Under the pieces are notes generated by a model. That model saw only the letters and a program-made list of their open reading frames with translations, was not told the DNA's origin and made no database searches. Below are positions 35,036 to 42,741 of a stretch of DNA of 64,000 nucleotides, piece after piece (within the stretch, counting starts at the first letter, position 1; each line of letters begins with the position of its first letter). This DNA comes from Flaviflagellibacter deserti (lineage in GTDB: Bacteria; Pseudomonadota; Alphaproteobacteria; Rhizobiales; Methylopilaceae). The stretch lies in contig NZ_JBHSJF010000006.1 in the NCBI RefSeq assembly GCF_042652085.1, positions 1,302,001 through 1,366,000 of the forward strand, written 5' to 3'. Position numbers and translations under genes: made by a program.

Positions 35036-35831
35036 GAACCACGCGACGCAGATTCCTTGCCTGATCGAGATTTCTCGCCTGGTCCAATCCGACCAGGCGG
35101 ACGAGCTTTGCAGACGCCAGATCGGCATCGAGGAAATCGGCGCCCTGCACGGTCGCCTCGGTCAGATCGGCGCCGCCCAGAGTAGCGCCGCGCAACGAGA
35201 CCTGGCTCAGATCCGCGCCTTTCAAGGACGCAAATTCGAGATCGACCCGCGAGAGATTCGCACCGCGGAGGTTAGCGCGATCGAGTTTCGCCGACCGCAA
35301 AATGGCACGCATGAGACCCATGGACTGGTTCCTCATATCGGCACCGAGATCGGCATTCTCGAGGTTCGCCGCGACTAGGCTCGCACTCGTCAGGTCAGCG
35401 GTCAGCCGGGCAGCCGACAGGTCGGCGCCATTCAGGCTGGCGCCCTGCATCTGCGCGCCGAAAATATTGGCTCCCCTGAGACTGGCCTTCTCGAGGTTTG
35501 CTCCAAGCAGCCATGCCTGATCGAGAACCGCGCGATCGAGTTTCGCGCCGGAAAGATTGGCCCGGTTCAGCCGAGCAGCCCGGAGAATCACACCGGCAAG
35601 ATCCAGACCACTGAGGTCGAGACCGGAAAGCCGCTTTCCCGTCAGATCGGCGGGCTTTCCGATGGAGGACGAGCGCAGCGCGGCCTCGACGTCTGATCGC
35701 GTCATCTCCGCCGATGTCATCTCGGGAGACGACAGGTCGAGATGGCGCATCAGATCCTGCGCGATGGCAGGTGCGGTACTTGTCATTGTGAGGACGGCGA
35801 GTATCGCCGCCCGTGTCGATCGGTGAAACAT
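35028..35831 (-). CDS. Secreted pentapeptide-repeat protein
   Basis: 267-aa protein with a signal peptide (about 1-24, ending AIAQ) and a run of about 25 pentapeptide repeats of the A(D/N)LxX type (for example LSGLDLSGLDLAG, ANLSGAKLDRA, GANLSRVDLEF), predicted to form a right-handed quadrilateral beta-helix. GGAG lies 9 nt before ATG 35831; a longer start (35870) lacks a ribosome site. Periplasmic role unknown. It is divergent from the small periplasmic protein gene upstream of xoxF. Confidence 0.85.
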   Translation of the reverse strand: MFHRSTRAAILAVLTMTSTAPAIAQDLMRHLDLSSPEMTSAEMTRSDVEAALRSSSIGKPADLTGKRLSGLDLSGLDLAGVILRAARLNRANLSGAKLDRAVLDQAWLLGANLEKASLRGANIFGAQMQGASLNGADLSAARLTADLTSASLVAANLENADLGADMRNQSMGLMRAILRSAKLDRANLRGANLSRVDLEFASLKGADLSQVSLRGATLGGADLTEATVQGADFLDADLASAKLVRLVGLDQARNLDQARNLRRVVRE

Positions 35832-35994
35832 CGCCGGCTCCACAACCGAACTGTCGCTGACGGCGTTCATAGCAAGACGTGTGGGCCGATCCGCGCAGAG
35901 ACATTGCATGGCATTTCGCAGGCCGATAGGACATGAGCGAGTGTCACCGCCACCCAAGGCACAAGACGGTGACGCCGTTCGCGGAGGCATGAAG

Positions 35995-36351
35995 ATGAGC
36001 CTCACTGACATGATGTTACGCAGCTCGCTCGCGCTGGGTTTTGTAATCCTTGCCACGCCGTCCGGCGCACAACAGCTGAACGATTATCCCACCGCGGCCC
36101 GGGTCGATTATGTCTTCGCCTGCATGAAGGCCAACGGAGAAACGCGGGATTCCCTCGAACGTTGCTCCTGTTCCATCGACGTGGTCGCGACGCTCCTGCC
36201 TTACGACCGGTACGTCTCTGGAGAGACGGTGGCCAGCCTGGCACAGGTACAGGGAGAACGTGGCGCTCAATTCAGGTCTCCAGAGCCATCGAGAGCAGCC
36301 GTCGACGATCTGCGCCGGGCTCAGGCCGAAGCCGAAGTGCGCTGTTTCTGA
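35995..36351 (+). CDS. Small periplasmic Cys protein upstream of xoxF (118 aa)
   Basis: Exported protein (signal peptide about 1-22, ending GAQQ) of unknown function. The mature part has VFACMKANGETRDSLERCSCSIDVVATLLP with three closely spaced cysteines, a DRYVSGETVASLAQVQGE helix and a final Cys (EVRCF). GGAGG lies 7 nt before ATG 35995. It is on the same strand as xoxF, 254 bp ahead. Proteins of this type, I believe, recur next to methanol dehydrogenase genes, but I cannot name the family. Confidence 0.72.
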   Translation: MSLTDMMLRSSLALGFVILATPSGAQQLNDYPTAARVDYVFACMKANGETRDSLERCSCSIDVVATLLPYDRYVSGETVASLAQVQGERGAQFRSPEPSRAAVDDLRRAQAEAEVRCF

Positions 36352-36605
36352 TCGCCGTTGCGTACGGATGAGCACAGGCATATCGTGACCGAATGTTTTC
36401 GGTGCTTGAGACGTCAACTTCTTGGGAGCGTTGACGCAATAGGAGCCAAGGGGATGCGGAACCAACCGCGTAATCCCTAAGGCCGGGGCGAGGCTTCGAA
36501 GACACTCCCAAATTAGGGTTGCAGTGCTGAGGATTCGGCACGCCTGTAGTGTCGTTCTGCTTGGTACCGCCACCCCCAAACGAAAAATCGTTAGGGAGGA
36601 TAGCG

Positions 36606-38411
36606 ATGCGTTACCTCATTGTCGGACTACTTGCCGGCGTTGCATCTGTGGCCGCCGGGGCAGCAAACGCGAACGACGAACTCGAAAAAATGGAGAAGAA
36701 TGCGAAGAATTGGGTAATGCCCACGGGCAATTACGCCAATCATCGCTACTCCGCGCTCGATCAGATCAACACCGAGAATGTCGATAAGCTGCAGGCGAAC
36801 TGGACGTTCTCGACCGGTGTGCTCCGCGGCCACGAAGGCGGCCCGCTCGTTATCGATGGCGTGATGTACGTGCACACCCCATTCCCGAACATGGTCTATG
36901 CGCTCGACCTGAAGGACGAGGGCAAGATTCTCTGGAAATACGAGCCCAAGCAGGATCCGAATGTCATTCCCGTGATGTGCTGCGACACCGTCAACCGCGG
37001 CGTGGCCTACGGCGACGGCAAGATCATCCTGAATCAGGCGGACACCACGGTCGTGGCGCTCGATGCCAAGAACGGCAACGTGCTCTGGCAGACGAAGAAC
37101 GGCGATCCGTCCAAGGGCGAGACCGCGACGGCCGCTCCGATGGTCGTCAAGGACAAGGTGCTGATCGGCATTTCAGGCGCCGAGTTCGGCGTACGCGGCC
37201 ATATCACCGCCTACAACCTCTCCGACGGCAAGATGGCCTGGCGAGGCTATTCGGTCGGGCCCGACAACGAGATGCTTGTCGACCCGGAAAAGACGACCGA
37301 GCTCGGCAAGCCGATCGGCAAGGACAGCAGCCTCAAGACCTGGCAGGGCGATCAGTGGAAGATCGGCGGTGGAACGACCTGGGGCTGGTTCGCCTACGAT
37401 CCCAATCTGAACTTGGTCTACTACGGAACCGGCAACCCATCGACCTGGAACCCGTCGCAGCGTCCGGGCGACAACAAATATTCGATGACGATCTTCGCAC
37501 GTGATCCCGACACCGGCATGGCGAAGTGGGTCTACCAGATGACCCCGCACGACGAGTGGGACTATGACGGCGTCAACGAGATGATCCTGACGGATCTTCA
37601 GATTGGCGGCCAGAACCGCAAGGCGCTGGTGCACTTCGACCGCAACGGCTTCGGCTACACGCTCGATCGCGAGAACGGCGAACTCCTCGTTGCCGAGAAG
37701 TACGATCCGGTGGTGAACTGGGCGACGAAGATCGACATGGACAAGTCGTCCAAGACATACGGCCGGCCGCAGGTGGTTGATCAGTACTCGACCCAGAAGG
37801 GTGGCCCGGACACAAACGTGCAGGGCATCTGCCCCGCCGCTCTGGGCAGCAAGGATCAGCAGCCCGCCAGCTATTCGCCTGACACCAAGCTCTTCTACGT
37901 GCCGACCAACCACGTCTGCATGGACTACGAGCCGTTCAAGGTGAGCTACACCGCCGGCCAACCCTATGTCGGCGCCACGTTGTCGATGTTCCCGCCGAAG
38001 GGCGAGACCAATATGGGCAACTTCATCGCCTGGGACGCCACGACGGGCAAGATCGCCTGGTCGGTGCCCGAGCGTTTCTCGGTCTGGTCGGGCGCCCTCG
38101 CCACCAAGGGCGGCGTGGTGTTCTACGGAACGCTGGAAGGCTACCTGAAGGCCGTCGATGCCAAGACGGGGAAGGAACTCTACAAGTTCAAGACCCCCTC
38201 CGGCATCATCGGCAACGTCAACACCTATGAGTTCGACGGCAAGCAATACGTCGCCGTGCTCTCGGGTGTCGGCGGCTGGGCGGGCATCGGCCTCGCGGCC
38301 GGTCTGACCGAGCCGACCGCGGGCCTCGGCGCTGTCGGCGGCTATGCCGCGCTGCGCGACTACACGGCTCTCGGCGGCCAGCTGACGGTCTTCTCGCTTC
38401 CGGGCGACTGA
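36606..38411 (+). CDS. xoxF: Lanthanide-dependent methanol dehydrogenase (PQQ)
   Basis: Periplasmic PQQ quinoprotein oxidising methanol to formaldehyde or formate (601 aa). Signal peptide about 1-22, then an eight-blade propeller. The adjacent disulfide is C125-C126. The catalytic base is D319, and D321 is the extra aspartate that marks lanthanide enzymes (D-Y-D; calcium MxaF has Ala there). E193 and N277 fit the other metal ligands. Sequence style fits the XoxF5 clade. AGGGAGGA precedes the ATG. xoxG and xoxJ follow; no mxaF/mxaI is present. Confidence 0.97.
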   Translation: MRYLIVGLLAGVASVAAGAANANDELEKMEKNAKNWVMPTGNYANHRYSALDQINTENVDKLQANWTFSTGVLRGHEGGPLVIDGVMYVHTPFPNMVYALDLKDEGKILWKYEPKQDPNVIPVMCCDTVNRGVAYGDGKIILNQADTTVVALDAKNGNVLWQTKNGDPSKGETATAAPMVVKDKVLIGISGAEFGVRGHITAYNLSDGKMAWRGYSVGPDNEMLVDPEKTTELGKPIGKDSSLKTWQGDQWKIGGGTTWGWFAYDPNLNLVYYGTGNPSTWNPSQRPGDNKYSMTIFARDPDTGMAKWVYQMTPHDEWDYDGVNEMILTDLQIGGQNRKALVHFDRNGFGYTLDRENGELLVAEKYDPVVNWATKIDMDKSSKTYGRPQVVDQYSTQKGGPDTNVQGICPAALGSKDQQPASYSPDTKLFYVPTNHVCMDYEPFKVSYTAGQPYVGATLSMFPPKGETNMGNFIAWDATTGKIAWSVPERFSVWSGALATKGGVVFYGTLEGYLKAVDAKTGKELYKFKTPSGIIGNVNTYEFDGKQYVAVLSGVGGWAGIGLAAGLTEPTAGLGAVGGYAALRDYTALGGQLTVFSLPGD

Positions 38412-38429
38412 GACCCCTCTCGGACTAAA

Positions 38430-38467
38430 GCGAAGGTCCTCCGCTCGACCAGCGGAGGACCTTTCGC
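38430..38467 (+). terminator. Strong hairpin between xoxF and xoxG
   Basis: About 16-bp stem (38430-38445 with 38451-38467, one bulged base) and CGACC loop, no T-run. It sits in the 89-bp gap between xoxF and xoxG. Such structures stabilise or partly terminate a highly expressed first-gene message. Confidence 0.7.
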
Positions 38468-38500
38468 AGCCGAACAGCAAAGGCCCCGGAGGAAAGAGCA

Positions 38501-39022
38501 GTGAAAATCCAATTCTTTATTGGAGCGCTCGGTATCGCGCTCCTCGCAAGCACGCCTGCTGCAATCGGAGCCGACGGATCGGGCGATCCCGCGGTAGCGT
38601 CCGAGCAGGACGGCAAGTTCTTCGATGCACAGGGAAATCCCACTTTCAAGAAGGATGCAGACGGCACGGTCGACTGGTACACCTTATCGGGTTTCCGGCG
38701 TTACCACGCGGAGTGCCACACCTGCCACGGACCGGCGGGCGAAGGCTCGACCTATGCGCCTGCCCTGGTGCAGTCGCTGAAAACCATGCCATACGCGGAC
38801 TTCCAGAACGTCGTCGTCAACGGACGCGTGAATGTCGGCGGCGGCCATGAGAACGTCATGCCGTCGTTCGGAACCAACCCGAACGTCATGTGCTACCTCG
38901 ACGATATCTACGTCTACCTGCGCGCGAGAACGGCTGGAGCTGTGGACCGGGCCCGGCCGGCGAAGAACGCCCCGAAACCGGCCTCGTTCGCCGAAGCGGA
39001 AAAAGCCTGCATGGGACATTGA
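38501..39022 (+). CDS. xoxG: Cytochrome c, electron acceptor of XoxF
   Basis: Periplasmic c-type cytochrome of 173 aa. Signal peptide about 1-23, heme attachment C72-x2-C75-H76 and a likely axial methionine M120 (NVMPSFG). A C-terminal Pro/Lys tail ends with a Cys. The start is GTG 38501 with GGAGGAAA upstream. Its place right after xoxF and before xoxJ supports the XoxG assignment. Confidence 0.93.
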   Translation: MKIQFFIGALGIALLASTPAAIGADGSGDPAVASEQDGKFFDAQGNPTFKKDADGTVDWYTLSGFRRYHAECHTCHGPAGEGSTYAPALVQSLKTMPYADFQNVVVNGRVNVGGGHENVMPSFGTNPNVMCYLDDIYVYLRARTAGAVDRARPAKNAPKPASFAEAEKACMGH

Positions 39023-39041
39023 TCGTACGGAGCGAGAAGAG

Positions 39042-39902
39042 ATGGCCAGAACGCGCCTGACGGCATTGTTTGTAAGGCTTGTTTGGGCGGCGATCATGTC
39101 ACCGCTCGTGGCAACCGCGACGCTCGCACAGGGCGCCGCCGATCTCTCGCTCGAACTTATCGATCCCAAGGTTCTCCGGGTCTGCTCCGACCCAGGGAAC
39201 CTTCCCTTCTCGAACGACAAGCAGGAGGGCTTCGAGAACAAGATCGCCGAACTGCTCGCCCAGAAGCTCGGCAAGTCGCTTGTCTACACCTGGTTCCCGC
39301 AGACTACCGGCTTCGTCCGCAACACCCTGGGCATGCACAAATGCGACGTCATCATCGGCTACGCGCAGGGCGATGAACTCGTTCAGAATACCAACCCGTA
39401 CTACCGCACTGCGTATGCGTTGATCTTCAAGCCGGGAGGCGGGCTGGACGGCGTCGACACGTTGGCCGACCCGCGACTCAAGGAAAAGCGCATCGGCGTG
39501 GTGGCGGGTACTCCTCCGGGCGATCTTCTTGTCGTCAACGGGCTGATGGCCCGCGCCAAGCCCTACCCGCTTCTGGTCGATACCCGTGTCGATTCCTCGG
39601 CGAGGGACATGGTTCGCGACATCGCGTCGGGAGACATCGATGCCGGGGTACTGTGGGGCCCGATGGCCGGCTATTTCGCCAAGCAGTCAACGCCTCCCAT
39701 GTCCGTAACGCCGCTAGTGAGGGAGATGACGGGCCCTCGCCTTTCCTTTCACATCACGATGGGCGTGCGTGCCTCGGACCAGGAATGGAAGCGTGCGCTC
39801 AACCGGCTGATCCGCAACAACAAGGAGGCGATCGACACGATCCTGCTCGACTACGGCGTGCCTCTGCTCGACGAACAGAACCACATCATCAAGAGTCACT
39901 AG
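39042..39902 (+). CDS. xoxJ: Periplasmic binding-like protein of the methanol dehydrogenase system
   Basis: Solute-binding protein fold (family 3-like) of 286 aa with a signal peptide (about 1-30). Typical opening LRVCSDPGNLPFSNDKQEGFE and core GMHKCDVIIGYAQGDELVQNTNPYYR. XoxJ homologues are thought to activate or bind XoxF rather than transport a solute. It begins 19 bp after xoxG. The stop overlaps the convergent 205-aa gene by 4 bp. Confidence 0.93.
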   Translation: MARTRLTALFVRLVWAAIMSPLVATATLAQGAADLSLELIDPKVLRVCSDPGNLPFSNDKQEGFENKIAELLAQKLGKSLVYTWFPQTTGFVRNTLGMHKCDVIIGYAQGDELVQNTNPYYRTAYALIFKPGGGLDGVDTLADPRLKEKRIGVVAGTPPGDLLVVNGLMARAKPYPLLVDTRVDSSARDMVRDIASGDIDAGVLWGPMAGYFAKQSTPPMSVTPLVREMTGPRLSFHITMGVRASDQEWKRALNRLIRNNKEAIDTILLDYGVPLLDEQNHIIKSH

Positions 39903-40516
39903 TCCAGAACGCGCTGAACCGCGCGGGCTAGCGCGAAGAACCGTTGTTCTATGACCACCGGCACCTCGCAGGCGAACCGTACCGATTTACGCCGCTCCTC
40001 GAAAATGCGGGTGGCCCATTCGACACGATTGGCGAGGTCCGCGACCTCCTTCTGGTCCGCGTCGGGTTTGCTCTGCAGATTCCGCAGCCGCGCCGCATCG
40101 GCTTCGATGCTCGTCGCGAAGTCTCGCTGCCTGCGGGTCAGGCGTTCCAGCCCGTTGACGACGTCGAGCCGCTCCCGATTGAGCGTGTCGAACAGGCCCG
40201 CGACGAGGAGCTTGGCCTTCTCCTGCTTGTCGCCATTGCCGTTCTGAACGAACTCCACGGCCGCCTTTTCAGCCTCGTCCAACGGTGTCCTCCGGGCGGC
40301 GAGATGCGCCACGAGGTCCGCGATCTGGCGATCGTCGTCCCAGATGTCGAGCGCATCCTCGACCGAGGGCCCGGTCCAGGCCGTGGCAACGGAGATCTCC
40401 CCGACTCGAGCCTGAACGCACGGCCAGTCGGGAAACCGCCGGTCGACGGCATTGGCGTGAAGCGGAACGGCGGCGGCTATTGCCGCAATCGCCGCGAGAC
40501 GAGAGAGACGTGTCAC
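39899..40516 (-). CDS. Secreted helical protein of the PQQ-dehydrogenase ABC operon (205 aa)
   Basis: Exported protein of unknown function with a signal peptide (about 1-23). FPDWPCVQARVGEISVATAWTGPS is followed by a long helical, probably coiled-coil region (about 75-195) rich in Arg, Glu and Asp. A second Cys lies near the end (FACEVPVV). The start is GTG at 40516, overlapping the permease stop as GTGA, so translation is coupled. It is the last gene of the operon. Confidence 0.8.
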   Translation of the reverse strand: MTRLSRLAAIAAIAAAVPLHANAVDRRFPDWPCVQARVGEISVATAWTGPSVEDALDIWDDDRQIADLVAHLAARRTPLDEAEKAAVEFVQNGNGDKQEKAKLLVAGLFDTLNRERLDVVNGLERLTRRQRDFATSIEADAARLRNLQSKPDADQKEVADLANRVEWATRIFEERRKSVRFACEVPVVIEQRFFALARAVQRVLD

Positions 40517-41367
40517 GCCGCTCCTCCTGTCTGCCCCTGCCGGGCGCGAAAGCCATGAGCGGGATCATAGGCCAATATCGCCCCGATCATGAATACGACC
40601 GTGCATGCCGCGACGATGCCTAGGGCAGCCGGATTGAGCTTGGCATAGAGGGCGAAGCGGATCAGCTCCACCGCATGGGTGAACGGGTTGAGCTCGCAGA
40701 TGTAATAGAGGAGCGGACTGGATTCCCTGACGCGCCATAGCGGGTAGAGCGCCGACGAGGCGAAGAACATCGGGAAGATCAGGAAGTTCATCACCCCCGC
40801 GAAGTTCTCCATCTGCTTGACGAGCGAAGACACGAGCATGCCGAGCGAACCGAGCATCAGCCCCGAAAGGATCAGCGCGGGCAAGACCGTAAGATAGCCG
40901 ACGATGGGCGGCTCGATCTCCCAGAACCACGCGATGGCGAGGAACGCGTAGACCTGCAGCAGCGAGATTGCGGTGCCGGCAATCAGTTTCGACGACAGCA
41001 GGAACCAGCGCGGCAGCGGACTGACGAGCAGTGTCCTCATACTGCCCGTCTCGCGGTCGTAGACCATTGAAAGCGACGACTGCATGCCGTTGAACAGTTG
41101 GATCATCGCGATCAAGCCCGGCGTGATGAAGACCTCGTAGAGGACGTATACCTCGTACGGCGGAATGATCGACACGCCGAGCACCTGCCGGAAGCCCGCA
41201 GCGAAGATGAACAGCCAGACCAGCGGCCTGACCAGCGCGGAGGCGAACCGTTCGCGCTGATGAAGGAAGCGGAGCATTTCGCGCCAGACGATCCCGCGCA
41301 GGCAGATAGCGTATTGCCCGATCGAGAAGCCGGGTGGCTGGGAGTGCGTGGCGATATCCAGCGTCAT
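40513..41367 (-). CDS. ABC transporter permease of the PQQ-dependent alcohol dehydrogenase system
   Basis: ABC-2 type membrane subunit of 284 aa with about six helices. IVWREMLRFLHQRERFASALVRPLVWLFIF is followed by DRETGSMRTLLVSPLPRW, the ABC-2 coupling region, and ALYPLWRV. The operon context (binding protein, beta-propeller, ATPase) matches the known PQQ-alcohol dehydrogenase-associated set. The start at 41367 overlaps the ATPase stop as ATGA. The cargo is unknown; PQQ or lanthanide handling has been suggested by association only. Confidence 0.9.
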   Translation of the reverse strand: MTLDIATHSQPPGFSIGQYAICLRGIVWREMLRFLHQRERFASALVRPLVWLFIFAAGFRQVLGVSIIPPYEVYVLYEVFITPGLIAMIQLFNGMQSSLSMVYDRETGSMRTLLVSPLPRWFLLSSKLIAGTAISLLQVYAFLAIAWFWEIEPPIVGYLTVLPALILSGLMLGSLGMLVSSLVKQMENFAGVMNFLIFPMFFASSALYPLWRVRESSPLLYYICELNPFTHAVELIRFALYAKLNPAALGIVAACTVVFMIGAILAYDPAHGFRARQGQTGGAA

Positions 41368-42215
41368 GGAACTCCGCTCGTTTCCCTTTCTCGCCCGGTC
41401 AGTCGCATGAAGGCGGTTCGAACATCCTGCGCGCCGCAATCGGCGATGACCTTCGACGCGCGGCCATGCGCGAGCAGTCGCCCTTCGTGCAGGACAAGGA
41501 CGTCGTCCCGAGTCCCTATCTCGTCGACGAGATGCGTCGCCCACAGCACACAGACGCCGTCCTGCGCGACCAGCCGGTGGACGTGGTCGAGAATGTCCGC
41601 GCGCGCATCGACATCGAGGCCAACCGTGGGTTCGTCGAGCAAGAGAAGCGGTGGCCGATGCAGCAGCGCGCGGGCGATCTCGAGTCGCCTCATCTGGCCG
41701 CCGGAGAGGCTGCGTGCCTTGTCCCGCATGCGATCCGTCAGCGCGACGCGCTCCAGCGCCTCCCCTGCCCGCAGCCTCGCCTCACGGCTGCCTATGCCAT
41801 GCAGGGCGGCGTGATAGGCGAGGTTCTGCATGACGGTCAGGTCGAGGTCGAGGGTGCGGGACTGGAAGACGACGCCAAGCCTGCGCAGCGCCTCTCCCGA
41901 AGCCCGTCCGACGTCGTGGTCGAAGATGAGGATCGAGCCCGTCTGCGTGGCGTAAAGATGTGTGATCAGCGAAAACAGCGTGCTCTTGCCCGCTCCGTTC
42001 AGTCCGAGAAGGACGGTGAAGGTCGCGGGATCAATCGCGAAGCTCAGGTCCTTGAGCGCGCTCCGCAGGCCATAGGAATGGCTCACTCCCTCGACCGACA
42101 GGGCGGCGGAGCCGGCGGATTGCAGTTGCTCCCGCGAGACATGCGCTATCGTGGCGTCAGTCCTCCGAAATGGCGACACCCCCGGCAGCTCGCCGACCTG
42201 GACGGTCCTGGCCAC
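41364..42215 (-). CDS. ABC transporter ATP-binding protein of the PQQ-dependent alcohol dehydrogenase system
   Basis: ATPase with Walker A GLNGAGKST, the Q-loop FQSRTLDLDL, signature LSGGQMRR, Walker B LLLLDEPTVGLD and H-loop ATHLVDE. The conserved domain begins only around residue 37 of this frame (ALSVEGVSHSYG). The N-terminal 18 residues come from a degraded beta-propeller tail, not from an ATPase. No in-frame ATG exists: the first in-frame start is GTG 42215 inside the remnant, while an ATG at 42142 is out of frame by 2 nt. The true start, or an intact 5' end, is therefore uncertain. Confidence 0.85.
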   Translation of the reverse strand: MARTVQVGELPGVSPFRRTDATIAHVSREQLQSAGSAALSVEGVSHSYGLRSALKDLSFAIDPATFTVLLGLNGAGKSTLFSLITHLYATQTGSILIFDHDVGRASGEALRRLGVVFQSRTLDLDLTVMQNLAYHAALHGIGSREARLRAGEALERVALTDRMRDKARSLSGGQMRRLEIARALLHRPPLLLLDEPTVGLDVDARADILDHVHRLVAQDGVCVLWATHLVDEIGTRDDVLVLHEGRLLAHGRASKVIADCGAQDVRTAFMRLTGRERETSGVP

Positions 42216-42230
42216 CTGCCCGCGGCAACG
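42167..42230 (-). pseudogene. Degraded 3' end of a second beta-propeller gene
   Basis: These 64 bp align with the 3' end of the intact propeller gene (42752-42817): by eye about 53 of 64 positions match, with two 1-nt deletions. Restoring them gives a tail reading VQVGELPWGVAISED and a stop, against IQVGELPWGVAVSND in the intact copy. Homology stops about 10 bp from the end of the 146-aa secreted-protein gene. It is a recombination or duplication scar. Confidence 0.85.
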
Positions 42231-42240
42231 GCACGAACCG

Positions 42241-42681
42241 TCATTTCACATTGAAGGTCGCCTGCTGTGAGCTGCTGGTGGTGCCCGGCACCCGCAATGT
42301 GAACGTACCCGGGCGAATGGTGACGAACGTGATTTCCACCTCTCCCTTGGCATCGAATTCGATTGAATCCACGCCAAGCGGCCTGATCTCGATATCGTTG
42401 ATCACCACCTCGTTGACCCAAACGTTCCGGAAGAAGTCAGGGCCATTAAGGGCCAGTTCTTGAGTTCCATCGGACGTGATCGTGAGCCGGTAGTGCTTCC
42501 CCGACTCCAGTTGATAGGGCTTCTCGGCAAGCGGAGCGCCCGACGACAGTTTCAAAGGCGGCTCGAGTTTTTGAGGCCGAGTGAGCAAACCCTGCTGCGC
42601 ATGAGCGAGATAGGGTCCGCTGACCATGAATGCGGTTAGGAACATCATTCTCGCAAGTCGAACTGCGCTTAATTCAGGCAT
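42241..42681 (-). CDS. Secreted beta-rich protein of unknown function inserted in the PQQ ABC operon (146 aa)
   Basis: Exported protein with a signal peptide (about 1-29, ending AHAQ). The mature part is beta-rich: KHYRLTITSDGTQELALNGP, FFRNVWVNEVVINDIEIRPLG and VEITFVTIRPGTFTLRVPG, a pattern suggesting a cupredoxin-like or Ig-like sandwich. No cysteine or clear copper site is seen. GGGAGG precedes the ATG at 42681. It lies between the intact beta-propeller gene and a second propeller tail, so it appears to have been inserted there. A periplasmic helper of methanol oxidation is a guess from context. Confidence 0.8.
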   Translation of the reverse strand: MPELSAVRLARMMFLTAFMVSGPYLAHAQQGLLTRPQKLEPPLKLSSGAPLAEKPYQLESGKHYRLTITSDGTQELALNGPDFFRNVWVNEVVINDIEIRPLGVDSIEFDAKGEVEITFVTIRPGTFTLRVPGTTSSSQQATFNVK

Positions 42682-42741
42682 TTGTTCCTCCCATTATTGT
42701 TTGGATCGGACGCTAAGACAGCCGAATCTGGTCAGTGAAAA

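Noticed and set aside
37173..38480. 435-codon minus frame over xoxF
   Set aside because: Antisense of a fully conserved PQQ dehydrogenase.
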